A DNA stretch of 64,000 nt from Atrichornis clamosus (lineage: Eukaryota; Chordata; Aves; Passeriformes; Menuridae): NCBI GenBank assembly GCA_013400975.1, contig WBMZ01009009.1, positions 62,001 to 126,000 of the forward strand, in the 5' to 3' direction. The notes beneath the pieces were generated by a model. It was not told where the DNA came from, ran no database searches, and saw only the letters and a list, made by a program, of their open reading frames with translations. Made by a program: the position numbers and the translations under genes. Below are positions 25,061-39,343 of this stretch, piece by piece. Each line of letters opens with the position of its first letter. Within the stretch, counting starts at the first letter, position 1.

Positions 25061-27093
25061 CAACTACTTTAGATCAAATCTCATTTTGGGCATATACAGA
25101 GTTAGAGTATAGTTACTTTTTGAGATCTTTCTACAAAAAATACAATATATAACTCTCCAGAATAGCTTTTAATTAAAAAGTCATGCAACAATTTGCTATC
25201 AAGATCAACAAATTCTCCAGTAATTTAGCTTATAACGTTTCTGTCACCATACTAAATGGTCCTTATACTAGAACAATACTATTTGGCAGGTTTGTGTTTT
25301 CAGTCTAATGGTTGTGCTAACAGTTGTTTTCTGAAGTCTGCACAATTATTATTATACTGCACAATAACTGCAGTTATTCTGTCTATATAATTGTCAATGG
25401 ACAATTCCACCCATCTACATTATCTTTAGGGATAGTCTACTGAGTCCAGTGCATTTCATGGAAAGTATGAACCTACTGAGGAAAAGATAGGGACTCTGTA
25501 ACTGTAATCTCATCTCATTCTGTAGAAGTATCCTGAAAAAAAATTAATTAACACCATTGCTGCATAAATTATCTCTAAAATATACCTTTGTAAGTAAAAG
25601 AAATCTTTTCTTACCATATTTTCTTCCTGCCAAATACTTTTTTATTATTACTTTTAAGAATTAATTTACATCAGATATCCTACATTCATAATCTTAAATA
25701 AAAAAAGTTTTTAAGATTTTTGGTTCCGTCTTTCTATGGATCAGAGATGTGAATTTTTTAGAGTGGTTATCATGAAGCAAAAAAAGTAGACATCTAAATT
25801 TATCAATGTCAGGAAATAGCTCTTACCAGGATGGTTAGCTAGAGGATGGTGATGAAATTCTCAAAGAAAAATTACATTTGCACAGAGACTTTGCATCTTA
25901 GAAACTTAGGGGCTAAGAAGACTCTTTCATAAAATTGGTCCTGGACACCAAATTCTGATGGTTTGCTAAATACTAGCAAGGAGGGCAAAGAGTATTTCTT
26001 TTGGCCTCTTAATTTTCTTCCACTTTGTGACAGGCAATATAAAAAGAAAGGTAAACAATACCTTGAAGAACACAGAAAGATGACAATCAAAGACAGTATA
26101 ATGGTAAAACGAGGAGGAAAAAAGAGAGAGTGGAAGTGGGAGAAACAAGAAACAATCCTGGATAGTGCCAGGACTGTGGAAAAAATCTAAAAAGCAAAAT
26201 AAAAAGGGAAGGGAGGAGTAAATAGAAAAACAGGAGAACTTATAACCACTAAGAACTCTCCTTTCAAATCAAATTGAAATACATGTTGCTATAAACACAA
26301 TACAGTGGAAAAGAATTCACTCTATCCTTCACATATAGATGTGCCTCTAGTGCAGCAGTCAATGTCCCTAATAGTTCAGATCAGAAAGAGATTTTATGAA
26401 TATTAAAGGTTTCTACTTATGACGTCTGTATTCGCCAGCAATGTTCCAAATGATGGATATACCTGGGATTCTCCCACCACACTGGAATTTTTTTAATTAT
26501 GTAGATAAACATAAACACTCAACAATAAGGAAATGCAAAACCAAAATTGTCTGCAAAAAATTAATTCATATCCAAATAGAGGATGAATAACGATATAGTC
26601 TACAATTATATAAACCCACGTTTCCCATAAGATATCTGCCTCAAGAATTTCATGATGTTCAGCAACTAAAACAGAATTCATGTAGCAAATAAGAATTTTG
26701 TGCACAGAAGCCTGTCTTTTTTGATGTGGTGCTCTGTGGATGTTTAATGACAGAGGAAGGGGACTATGAAGAGTGAACGGACAGTTTCACAGCCAGAATA
26801 GTTCAATGTTAATCTGGAGAAATGTGTCCCCACCTCTGCCACAAAGTTCTTACATAATCTGAGAAAAACCTCTTAAGTCAAACTTTTGGAGTTATGCACT
26901 TGCTCATTTTCTTTTTTCTCTTTTTCACTCTTCATTTTCTTGAGTGCTTACATTTAAACACCCCATGGAGATCTGTGGAAGTGTTAAGTGCTCCTAATGG
27001 AAAATGGGTTGGCAGAAACACTACTTCAAACACGTGAACTGCTCTGAAAACTGAAGTCCTACCTATCTAAAACTAAAAATTAGCATTAACTCC

Positions 27094-27118
27094 TTTTTTT
27101 TTTTTTTTTTTTTTTTTT
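27094..27118. repeat. T25 homopolymer
   Basis: An uninterrupted run of 25 T. It is a poly(A) run on the minus strand, but no retroposed gene is visible next to it and no AATAAA precedes it. Confidence 0.95.
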
Positions 27119-28084
27119 ACCCAAAGTCCCTGTTCATAAAATGAAACTAGTAATGCAAGTGTTGTAAAAGTGTATATCAATGACTACAAAGTACTCTGGT
27201 ACTCAAGTGACAATAGCACAGGAAAAACATTAAACCTGCATATACTTAAGAATAGATACGTACAGTAAGACAAACATAAAGCCATATACAGAACAGAAAT
27301 AGAAATGATTTTTAAAAGGCAACAGCTGGTCCATACCATACACAGAACCTATGGAAAGACAGTTTTTAATCAAGTGGTTACATGCCATCATAACTTATAA
27401 ATATAACACAGTTGAATGAAGTTCATGCTGCTTATTTTAACCCTATTTCTTAAGATCTAGGTGCTTAAATTTGCAAACTTAATTTTTCCCATATGTACTA
27501 CTGCAGATAGCTTTTTTTCCTCCAAATTACCACAGTCTAATCCTGAATGATAGTTTTGCCATAATGGAATTATTCAGTCTATGATCTGATTGATTTTAGA
27601 CCTTAAATACTGAATCTTAACACACGTAAATTTTTAATCCTTTAATTTCTCTATTCTGCCAGTAATTGATAAGGACAGTCGTACTTAGACAAGGTCTTAA
27701 TTTAATCGCCCTGAAAATCAATTAGAAGGTGAAAAGCTTCCTTATATTATTATTATGAAAATTTCCTGATCAAATTCACAATGCAATCATAATCAATGCA
27801 TGACACCTCACACACTTCATTCAATACATAATTCAGTAGTTACATCTTCACCCTTTAAAAACAATATGGGAAGGAATTTGTATCTTAAAAGCAGAAATAA
27901 TTTAAAGGCTCAGTATTAGTCAAATGCAATGTTTGAAGTCATTGCACTAAATAACCCAGTATAGAAATAATCTAAAAAAGGACCAGGCAGTACCAGAAAG
28001 TACTTCTCCAGCGAGTACAGTGGTAATTGTCTCTTTCCTGCAACCTTGTTGAAAACTCTCCATAGAATCAGAAGGAAAATTTTG

Positions 28085-29675
28085 GCTCACTGTTAAGCAG
28101 GAAAGGTGAATTAGTCACCAACAATGATGAAATACTTTCTTCACCCCCATCTTTACCAGCATTTGGGAATAAAAATCAAGGTTGATGCAAACTTAGACTC
28201 ACCATCAGTAAAGGAAGGGTTTGTACATGAACTATTATAGGAGCTTGGCCTCTACAAATTGCTGGGACCTGACAACATCCACTTGAGGTGCTCCGAGAGC
28301 TTGTTGACATGGCTGCGAGGCCACTCTCCACCTGGAAATTATAGGCCCAGCAGTCTTACTTTAGTCCCTGGGAAAGTCATGGAATGAATCTTCCTGGGGG
28401 CTGCCACAAGTCAGATGAAGCACAGCTGGGAAAAGCCAGCACAGATTCGCCAAGGGTAAAACGTGTGTGACCAACGTGACTGCAACAAACTAACTACAAC
28501 AAAGTAACTTCCTCGGTGGGTGTGGGGCAAGCAGTGGACATTGTCTACCTCAACTTCACCAAGCCTTTCCATATGGTTTGCCATTGCTTCCTTCTAGAGA
28601 CTCTGACGTGTGATGGTCTAGACGAGTGGTCTGTGGGGTGGGTGAGGAACTGGCTGTCAGGCAGCACCCAGGAAAGGGTGGTAAATAGCTCCTTTTCAAA
28701 CTGGCAACCTGCCACAAGTGGGGTTGGCTCCGAGACAGATACTGAGCCTAAAGCTGTTTAGTATCTTCATAAGTCATCGGGATGGTGGCACCAAGTGTAC
28801 GCTGATGAGATGTGATGATGACACCAAACTGAGTGGAAGTGGACACTTTGGAAGGGAGAGCCACCCTGCAGGAACACATGGATAGACTAATGGGCTAACA
28901 AGAACCTTATGAAGATCAACAAAGACAAGTATAAGGTCTTGCACCTGGGAAAACATAAACCAGGAATAGAGCAAAGGCTGGGATCTACCCAGCTGGGCAG
29001 CAGCACTGTGGAAAAAGAAAAGACCTGGGGGTCCTGGGGATAAGCAGCTCAATATGAGTGGACAGTGTGCTGCTGTGGAAAACAAAGCTAACAGGATGCT
29101 GGGTTGCATCAACTAGGACACCACCAGCAAAGATGAAGAAGTCATTATTCCCATTCTATTCAGGGCTGGTCAGGCCACACCCGAAATGCTGTTTAGATTT
29201 GGTTCCCTGTGTGCAAAAAAGATGTGGAAAGGCTGGAGAGAGTCCAGAGAAGGGCCACAAAGATGATCAAAGGGTTGGGAAGCCTGTCACGTGAGAAAAG
29301 GCTGAGAGAATCTTCAGCCTTGATAAAAGTAGGCTCAGGGAAAACCTTATCACAATACTCCAATATTTAAAAAGTGACTATAGGGAAGATGGAGACTCCC
29401 TTTTTTACAAGGAGTCACATGGAAAAGACAAGAGGAACAAGTTACTCCTGGGGAGAATCTCACTGGACACAAGATGAAAAGGTTTCACAATGAGAACTAC
29501 CAGCCATTGGAATAAAGTTCCCAAAAAGTGGTAGATTCCCCAACTCTGGACACTTAAAATTGAGCTGGACAGGGTGCTGGGCCATGTTGTCTAGACTGTG
29601 CTTTGGCCAAGAAAGGTTGGATCAGATGATCCTTGAGGGCCCCTTCAAACCTGGTATTCTGTGATTTTATGAATA
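28085..29675 (+). mobile_element. CR1 LINE, long 3' part including reverse transcriptase
   Basis: This is the longest mobile element in the window. Its plus-strand sequence encodes a broken CR1 reverse transcriptase: AVDIVYLNFTKPFHMVCHCF matches the family motif around the catalytic Asp, and a CDDDTKLSG-like stretch stands where the FADDTKL box is expected. The remainder of ORF2 is interrupted by frameshifts and stops. It ends with TTGGATCAGATGATCCTTGA and a short TTCTGTGATT repeat-like tail near 29670, the typical CR1 3' terminus. It lies antisense to USH2A. The left boundary is approximate because the 5' part is diverged. Confidence 0.9.
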
Positions 29676-30339
29676 CAAGAATAAGAGGGACAGATAAGAT
29701 AGTTGCTGTGCCTGTCCACAAAGAGGTCAATAAATAAATAAATAATCAATCAATCTAATACATACAAAAGTTTGTCATGCCACAACACTTCAAGCTACTT
29801 TAAGTATTTTCCTGTAAATTAGAACTCTTTCGTCCACATGTAGAAGCTCATCTCAAAAGAGGTACACCCCAGCTTTTTCTTCAATGTTATGTCACCTTAA
29901 AGGATGAAGAAAAAAAAGCCTTTGGAATTAAGGAAGTACTTTGAAAATCAAAATTATAGCATTCCTGCCATCTTGCCTTGGACTAGCCAATATTTCCCAA
30001 GTAGATGCAGTATAACTGCACCTCTAAAAACACAAGAGGAAGATTTTGCATGACTAGTTGTTTTGGTCTGAGCCTGGACAGAGATCAGGAAGTACCCAGG
30101 CTCGCTGACTTCCCTCCTCTCACAGCCAGACAGAGGAGAGGAAAAAAAATTCAAAGCATGCACAAGGTTTGTGATTAAGAACTTAAGAGAAAACCACAGA
30201 CAAAACAGGCAACCTACTTGAAGATATAAAACTAAATTTATTATACTAACAGAAAAGAAGAAAACTTGAGACGCAATATGAGCTGTGGATAAAACCCCAC
30301 CTTCTTCCCCCCTCCCTCACTTCCCCCTCCCTGCTTCCC

Positions 30340-31050
30340 TCCTACCCAAACAATGCAGGGAGACAGAGAATTAGGGGTTTTTTTAAGGTTAGGTCAGGTC
30401 TTCATAATTCAAGGATTGGAGTCTTCCCCTGCTGGACTGTGGGGTCCCCTCTGGAAGGCAAGGCAGTGTTCTTCAGGAACCACTCCCCTCCGAAAGGTCC
30501 ATATCACAAGCAGCCTTCTGCTAACTGCTGCAATATCCGTCCACCCCACGGGCAACAGCTGCCCTCAAACTGCTGTGACGTGGCTCACTCCTCCACAGGA
30601 TGCAGTCTTTTTAAGCTTCCCCCCTGCTCCAGCATTTGAAAAGGTCTCTACACACCCATGCTCCTCCATGGGCTACAAGGGGGGACATCCCATCTCACCA
30701 TGGTCTCACCACCAGCTGCAGAGGAATCTCAGCTCCAGCCCTGCTGTATCTTCTTCCGACCTGGCCTGGGTACTTCTCCGTGTGGTGTTCTTCAGCCCAT
30801 ATCCTCCTCCTCCCTGGCTCCAATTAAAGCTGCACAACCAGAATTGTTTTGAATTCCTTCTTAAATCTGTTACCACAGAGGTGTTACCATTTCTAATTGG
30901 CCTGCGGCATGTCCATCTTTGCAGCCAGCCAGACATTGGCCCTGCAGGACATGGTGGTGGGGCTTCTAGCAGCTTCTCACAGAAGCCACCCCTGCAGCTC
31001 CCCCACTACCAAAAACCAGGTCTTGCAAAACCATGACACTAGTCTAGATG
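30340..31050 (+). repeat. GC-rich dispersed repeat-like block, possibly endogenous-retrovirus-derived
   Basis: This block is much richer in C and G than its surroundings and contains phrases I associate with a dispersed avian repeat, such as GCTTCTAGCAGCTTCTCACA and GAAGCCACCCCTGCAGCTCC. The 227-codon open frame here and several overlapping smaller ones are composition artefacts; no known domain appears. Family and ends could not be settled. Confidence 0.38.
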
Positions 31051-33384
31051 AAAATCTTGACCAAGTATCATTGTTACTGCCTTCTGGCTCTCACACAAAC
31101 TAAACCCATAAGGTTTTATGGGTAAGACATCAGAAATTTGACATCTGTCAAAGTCAAAGGTACAGGAATATGTCTCTTTGGCTATTATTTCTCATCAAAT
31201 CCCTCTCAAAAACTACTTTGGGTTGCCAGTTTATTCTATCAACGCATAAGAATCTTATAAAAATCCTATAAATACTGAAGTACTAGCATGGAAGACACAA
31301 TTGCTCTAGCAAAAAGAAACCATTGGAAATGGTCAGTTTTCTTTCACCTATCTCTGCACCATCAGGTATTTGAGTCTGATAATTTCCAGAAGCATTCACA
31401 CTCACTCCAAAAGGTGAACATCCACAGAACTACTCTTTTCTATGTTCAAACCTGCTTCAAATCAATTTTTTTACTTGTACTATTTGCTTTAACTGAAGTG
31501 AACTCAGTCTCCATTTAACATAGAGTACATGGATCTCTGACAGGCTAAACTTTAAAGAGATGCCTGGTACCTTCCACTGCCTCCTTCATTTTTAATTTTT
31601 TTATTAAATAAACATCATGCCTTTTTGCCATTTCTACCTTCTAGCTTTCTCTTTATGTTTCCTGTTTTTAGCAACTTTTATTTCCCTACATCTCCCTCTC
31701 ACCTGGTCCCTCCATCTTGCATCTTTGCTTGGCAGTGCACAAGCACAATAGGAATCCCAGAAGATGTCATGCCTGAAGCAAAACACAGCACTTCCATAAA
31801 ACTGTTTCTTCTGCTAATTCTTAGGCTTGTCATCTGCAGAGAGAATGCCCACTACATTCCAAAATAGTGATTCATGTTTGCACAAAATTAGCAAAAGCCC
31901 AACTAGAGTTGTGACAAAAGGAGAAGAACTGCTATTTTACAGAGTACAGGTCTTGTGGTGTGTTTGTGATAATCAAAAGACACAATTCTGTAACTGGTTT
32001 TGCACAGACAAATGAAATTATGACCTAGTCCAGGAAAGGGCCTTTCCACGGGCAGTTTGATATAAAAGCGGGAAAGCCCCTGCCTTTACAACTTCCATTG
32101 TACAACTCTACTGGGTGCTCTAAAAGTTACCATGTACAAGCAGAAAACATTGTTTTAAACCATGCAGTGCAGAATGTCAGACAACACTGGCAAAAATCTA
32201 CTTTGGCACTAAGATGAAAAAGATGCAAAAAAAAGAAAATTGCACTTGTATGCCAAAGCTTGTATGCCCATGTTTGCTGCATAGTTGAACTGTTAAAGTA
32301 CAAGAGGTAAATATTAAAAATAATATACAAGGTGAGATTACTTTTTTTTTCCTTCTCTGTAGTGGCTACAACTGAAAAAGCAAAAAAGAAAAAGAAAGAA
32401 AAAGCAGCTACTTCATACTGATAGAAAGTGTGTCGATACCTAAAAACCAGCTCATCTCAGTGAAAATATTACCCCTGTAACACTGGCAAGGTCAGCATCA
32501 GCTTGGCTTATTTGTTGCCTAAGTCCCTGTTGTGCATGTTCAAAAATGTTTTAAGTTGTTTTGTTCATAAAGCAGCAGAGTTCACTTTGTTGTGCTGGAT
32601 CACTCCTTTTTCTCTATATGCAGCTCCTCTGTCGCTCCCTATCTTTAGGCTTCTTGGGATTCAAAAGGAAGAAAGGAAGGAATGTGTTTTTCAAGATGAA
32701 ACTGTGAATTCATTTTAAGTACTAAGATAAAATTCTACCTAAAATCTCTGTGCAAACAGTTCTCAGGCAGAAAAAAGGATGGTTCTCCTTCTTACTGAAG
32801 GAAGCCACTTGACGGTGATATGGAAGATCTTTATCTTTCTTTCACAGAAGATGAAGATGTGAGTTCAAATCATTCTTTTGTGAAGACAAGAGGCAAAAAT
32901 GTAAGAAGTTGGCTTGAAAATTAAAAGAATTTCTAAGGACAAGTCCTGTGGCAACAACCTAGATAGAAAGGACACAACAAAATGCAAGTTCTGCAAAAGC
33001 TTTTTAGTGTATGATTTAATATAAAAGTCTGAAAAATGATTGGCACTATTAAAAGTTCCCTGACATAAAGCATGTTCTTCAAGTTCACAAAACAAATGTG
33101 CTCTCTTTCTTTCAGTATTCAAAAGGTTGGTGTAAGAATTTCTTTTGTAATAGTTTCTCCCTTAAAAAAATCTTGTTTATTTTCTTCAGTTCAATGTAAT
33201 GAAGTAAAAAAGGCTGATTCTTCAAAAGCTATGAAAGGAAAAAACACCAGCAGAGAGACAAAGAATACATAAAAGGAAACTAAGCAAAAAGGAGATTTCT
33301 CTCCTCCTCTTCCGGTTCTCTCCATCTTTTTAATGTAAGGTTGAAGCAAACGAATTTAACAGCATTTGCTGTAAAGTTTTGTCT

Positions 33385-34270
33385 ATAGATTAGGGGATCC
33401 TTGCCATCAGTCTGGAGAAATAGATGGACTACAGGTGGACTATAAAAGTGAGTTAAAAACTGGCTAAACAGCAGGACTCAGGGGCTTGTGACAAGTGGCA
33501 CAAAGCCCAGTGGGCAGCATTTACAAGGAAGTGGTACTGGAACCAATTCTGTTTAACAGTTTCATTCATTAAAATGGATCCTGCACGATGGGATGGAGTT
33601 TACTGTCAAACAGTTTGGAGGCAATTAAAAAAAAATTGAAGGCTGTAGTGGATACTCTGCAACACAGAGAAACCTTGACAGGCTGGAGAAACGGGCTGAC
33701 AGAAACACTGTGAAATCCAGCAGAGGCAAATGCAAGTCCTATAGCGCAGTTTTGGGTACTATGACATAAAAACTATAACAAAAAAACCAACAAACCAAAC
33801 AAACACAAAAACCCTAACAAACAAACAAAAAAACCCCACCAAAAACCAAAAAACATACACACACCAAAAAAAAAGGGTACTTGTAGCCTGGAACAAATCC
33901 AGTGGAGGGGCTCCAAGATAGTCAGGGGGCCAAAGTACATGGTATACAAGAGGAGGTTGAGAGAACAGGGTTTGTTCAGTCTTAAGCATGGAGGGATGGA
34001 GGAAATTATTGCTTTCTTCAATTACCTCCCAGAAGTATATAAAGAAGATAGAACCACACTTTCTTGAAATTTAATAGTGACAGAACAAGAGCCAATGGAC
34101 ACAAGTTCAAATGCAGAACATTTTGTATAGATATAAGGGGGAAAAGTAAACCAAAAGCCGGGTCAAATTGGAAAGTGGAACAATATTTGGAAATATACTT
34201 AGTTACATATGGAGAGAAAACTCAAGCAAACAAAGGCTTAAACAGGTCTAGTTGGACTCACTAGAAGCAG
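33385..34270 (+). mobile_element. CR1 LINE, decayed ORF2 fragment
   Basis: Frameshifted translations on the plus strand give recognisable CR1 ORF2 pieces: NLDRLEKRADRNTV, then KRRLREQGLFSLKHGG, then SDRTRANGHKFKCRTFCIDI. They come in the order expected for the C-terminal half of the CR1 reverse transcriptase protein. The copy is old, with an AAC/CA-rich simple sequence (about 33775-33870) inserted within it, and it lacks a clear 3' end. Both boundaries are approximate. Confidence 0.8.
33775..33870. repeat. AAC/CA-rich simple sequence inside CR1
   Basis: A low-complexity run of A and C (AAACAAACA-like units) interrupts the decayed CR1 copy. The open frame on the opposite strand (FVGFFVIV-type residues) is a by-product of this composition. 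Confidence 0.8.
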
Positions 34271-37200
34271 GAAGACTAGATCATTTCTCTTCAACTAAAT
34301 TATTACATTATTCGGAATTAGTGATTAAACTTCATTTCTAACCATCTCAAATCATTAGTCATACAAAAAAATGCTGGAAAATATCTAGAGGAGAAAAATA
34401 AAATACACATAAAATTTGTTCAACTCATGCAACCTTCCCTCTTCATAGAAAATTGTCAATAAAAAAAAAAAAGGGTAATTCTTTCCTACTAAAAGTTATT
34501 TGGTGAAATGAACATATTTCCTAGTTTCATTGGGTTAGTCTGAGTTCATAATAGGATATATGTTTGGAAAACATTCTTAGAGGTCACAGAAACAATCCAC
34601 TTACTCCAAAGCAGAATCAATTTTACCCAGGTTATTCCTGACAAATGCTCATCCAAGTATTCTTTAAAATCTGCAGTGTCAGGGCTTTCTTTTTCTTCCT
34701 CACAACAGTGAATTCTTTTGCTCAACTAGCCTGAATCTTTTAGAAAAAAAGGCAATCTACCTTGTTGTATTTTAAGTTTGTTATGAGTGCATTGCTACTT
34801 TACTCACAGGAGGCATGAAAAGTTCATTCTCTTCTTTTAAACTACACGTTTTTATATATTTTAACACCATTATTGTGTCTGCTTTTAGTCTTCATTTTTC
34901 TAAACTACACCATTTTCTTTGGCCTCTCCTCTTACATTGTTTTAAGACATCTAATCATGTTCATTTTCTTCGTATTCAGTCATAATGCATTCCATAAATT
35001 TCTGTTGGGATGTTGGAAAAGGCCTGTTTATTTGGTTCCACACACTAATGAAAATATCTGCACCTTCGACTAACTATCAAATGTTTGGTCACGTTTATAT
35101 GGAGTGGAATTAGCTTTACATTACTGCAAAGAGAGTTCACTGTGATGAAGAGCTATGGGGAGATCCAGCACTGACTGACCACAGCCGTTCTCAGCACTTC
35201 TGCTCAGAACAAATGTAAACGACTCCTGTGCAGTGTTCCATGGAAAACTCATTAAGAAACATCATTACTGGAAAAATTCTCCACTCTGAGAAATGTCTGT
35301 GTATCTGAGCCAGACTGTGGCAGTAAAAACACTAGCACAGACATATATATTTTTTTTAAACACACATTTTTAAGACCACTTTACAACACTAAAAATGTCA
35401 CTGTAAAAAAAGTTCTACTTGTAATGCTTAATATATTAACATCTTACCTCATACAGTTATTTTCTAATTATTACAGAGCTGAATATGCATCATGAAGAGG
35501 TTACCAAAGATTGCACATTCCAGGCAAGACATACTTCCTTTTAAGTGTAGTATCTTATTTCAAAAAACTTGGATTCAAAGCAAGGCCAAACACAAAAATT
35601 TCTTCAGAGTGGACTGAATTTTGATCAATATTACCTGAATAATTTTCTTTTAAGCAAGTAGCATGCAAGAGGAATGACATTAAAATAACAGTAACTAATT
35701 CAATAGTTTTAAAAATATCATGAAGAATTTTTCTATCCACCTGAAAAAATGAATTATTTTATCACTAAATATGTAAAGGCCTCTCTTCTCACTTGTTTGT
35801 TTAATTATAACTCCTGACATCACACTCAAATTGTGTTTGGAAAAATGCATAAAGCATGCTTGGAGGATTTGTTCTGCTCCTTTTCAAAGAAAGAATATGT
35901 GTATTATTTACAAAACCCTCTATAATGTCACATAATTGTTAATTTATGTTCAATGTTACATTTGAAAAGCAATCTGAGAGGTCAGGGGGAACAGCACCTT
36001 CCACACAACCATCTTGCTACTCTGCAATATCTTTTGGAGCAACTGAGTCACTCTTTATGCAGTGAGGACTTCATGAACACTGCTAGAGGTGCACTGAGCT
36101 GTCTTCATGGAGCCCAGTTCCATCTCCACAGGATGGAGTCAAGGAGCTTTTTCAGTCACTTGTGTCCAACTGATTGCAATTTCTGTCCTTTCTAACTATA
36201 AAATGCCCTATTCCATCAGGTCTGCCACAGACTTTCTGCCGGGCAATAGATGACAGGAAAGACTCCAATACGCGATTTGTGTAACCCATGACTGTACTTT
36301 GTACTTACAAATAAATAATTTGTAAAAGCTTCTAGCCACTTCTAGAGGGCCTTTAAAAGTCCAGCATTAAGTAGAATGTGAACTTCAGCTGCCCATATGT
36401 TCAATCAGAATCATGGCACTTTGCTGTCTCATGGGGACGATATGAAGATAAACACCTAAATACCCCAATCTTCAGAGTGATGCGATATGGATAACTTCCT
36501 TAGCTAAAACAAGAGCACTAACAGTTCTTCTTTGCCTCGTGGTATTTTGATAGGTACAATGAATGCTGTCATATCTAGAGAACTTTCAGGAATACAAGTA
36601 TTAAAAATCAAGTCTTCATCTTTTGGGAAATGATATAATACATGGCTAAAACACTTCTTCGCAGTTTGAAGAGCTGAAAAGTTGCATGCAGACAGTTCTA
36701 GAAAAAATCCTTTTCTTTACCTGATTTCCTCTCATCTAATGTGTACTCAGAGCACATCTTCCTGTGCAGCTGGAGGCTTTGTTACAGACAGGACACTGCT
36801 TAGTGTAGCCAGTGTTTATTGACTAATTTCTTTTTTTTTTTTTTAAGATGAATTTGGAAAATTTCCCAGATAATACATCTGCCCCTATTACTTGCACCTT
36901 GCAGTGTAAGACCAGAGAGGGAGGTAATGAGGACAACTGCATTTATTAGCAATGAATAAACTGATCAATCTTTTTCTGGATTAACAGTGGGAGATCTGAG
37001 ACACACTGGGAAGTATCTGTCTGCTGACTGACACATACAAGCTGGCACACTTTTGTGTCAAAAATGTACACAGCTGCACACACACTAAAACTGTTCCATC
37101 CATAAAGCACAATTGCCAATTGCTTGTCTTCAGAGATGGGTAATAAGAGAGGGTCTCAACAACAAAACAACTGCAGAGTGCAGTTAAAGAATATTTTTCA

Positions 37201-39343
37201 TTCCCTTAAGTGTCTGTCTTTCTAAACTCTCCTGCATTTGTTATCATTTTCCCTCCATCACGTTTTGGAAGAAGGACAGATGACCTACTTAGAAAAACCC
37301 AGGTTTATATTTCTCAAAAACTTTATTGAGTTGCCTGAATCACACAATTTTAGGTACCAAACACAGACTGATTTAACCTGAGTGTCAGTCATTACTAGCA
37401 GATGTCTGGACAAATTGTCTAGTGTGTTTTAGTTCTAAGTTGTCTTCAAATACTCTGACTAATAGCTGGTAGAAGACAAAACACAACCCAAAACAATGAT
37501 AAATTATATTTATCCACACAGCATTATCAGCCATCAGCTGCAAATATGAAGGGAGCTTTATTTTAACATGTCCCACCTGTCTGTCCAAACTCTCTCAGAT
37601 CATCTCAGCTTTCACAATAAACTTTACTCAAGGCATCAGTCTCAGCTTATGGAACATAACCAAACCCCAGGCTGAACTGACACTTGGGCAGATTGGTGTT
37701 GGGCTTGCTTGGTTATAAATAGGTATATTAACAATCCCCATAGTGCAATATCCTCTCCCCCAACACTCTCAGAGACTTCTGGTGAGAAGTATGAAATTCA
37801 ATGATACTCCTAATTCTTTGCCTGGCTGATTACTTAACTATACTGCAGTGATGGGGCTGACTGAAGCTCCAGTGAGAACAACTGCAGCTCACAATTCCTT
37901 TGGTGTCTAGATCATCACAACTGACAACAGAAGAAACATCTCAAAGTGGGTTTTTTTCTAAATATACGGAAAAGGGAGCAAACTGATGTCAGGAAAACCA
38001 CTGAGCAATTTGGATGAGGAAAGGAGCCCAACAGATGTTCCTACAGATTCCCGCACAGAGACAGGTTTTGCCAGTCAACACGGTGTCAATATTTAACTAA
38101 CATATTATCACTTGATAATATTATTTATCAGTCAAGTAAGCACCTAGCCAGAAAAAAAAAAAACATTGAAGTCATCTTCAACTTTGTTTTTTTTAAGTCA
38201 GGCTCACTGAGTGTTCATAGAGGGGCAAAAAGTTGATTTCTGTTTTAAAAAAACCCTCAATTTTCACATACATTTGCAAGTAGCAAGTGCTCAAACATTT
38301 TACCAGAATTACCTGTGATGACCCTGAGCACAAGGGATGTCAGAACGGTGCTCTTCAAATCTTCAGCATTCTTTTGTGTGTCAACAATGCTGCACGGTTT
38401 TTGCAGCCCTTCTCTCTCTTAATAAACCAGGCTTAGTACCAGGTTAAGTTGTGTCACTGCATGGCACGGCCTCTGCACCATTGCTATGCCAGTTAATGCT
38501 TTCTCTTACAGTTACCTAGATTCCTTTTGGATTTCCCCTTCCTGCTGTCAGTTTCACAACCTAAGATAAATATACACACACACAAACCTTTCGTACACTT
38601 TTTTTTTAACTTTCAGCCCTGCCGTTTCTTTTAAACACTCATACCTCATGCACACCAATGCAAAATTTCACTTATAGACCTCTACAACATCTCAAACATG
38701 CAATCAGGTTCATTTTTGCAAAAAAATGTACTGTCTGTATCTTTGCTTTATCCCAGAAGGGAAGACACCAGCAAATCATGAGAATCACAGAAACAGGATA
38801 TAGGTGGCTTCAATCTGAAAATCATCCCGTTCCAAAATAATTAATCAAAAAAAGAGAGGCCACCCAAATGCCCAGAAACAGTGAAATTTTCTCAGATGGC
38901 AGGCTTTTTTCTTTTCTTGACAACACAACTATTCTGAACATGGAAGGCAGAACTTTTTGAGTGCTTATGCAATCTTGGGACTCCTCGAAAAGGTACTACA
39001 TAAAATACATCTTAGCATTCACAGCAAATTAATTAAGAAGTTTTTATCTCAGAAGATAAAATAAAATATCTTATGTTTACAACTCAGAAATTAGTCAAAT
39101 ATGCAGCAACATTCACAGTCATGTACATCTGTCTGTCCAAACAGGAGGCAATACAAATCCCACATGTCCAATGTTTTCCACAGTGAGTGTTCTTAAAGTT
39201 AGAATCAAAATATCCCATACATCATTAATCATCACATTACTCTAATAAATTAAAACCTACATATTCTAACATAAAAATTTTAAAGAACATGATACTAAAA
39301 AAATTGCAGAGTACAATTAGTACATTTTTTAAGTAATTTAAAC

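Noticed and set aside
27094..27118. T25 as the tail of a processed pseudogene
   Set aside because: No gene-like sequence, polyadenylation signal or target duplication was seen on the adjoining side.
30353..31036. 227-codon plus-strand open frame
   Set aside because: It lies in a GC-rich repeat-like block with overlapping open frames in all plus-strand phases; the protein is rich in Pro, Ser and His with no recognisable domain.
31105..31122. Short palindrome CCCATAAGGTTTTATGGG
   Set aside because: A 7-base stem is expected by chance in 64 kb.
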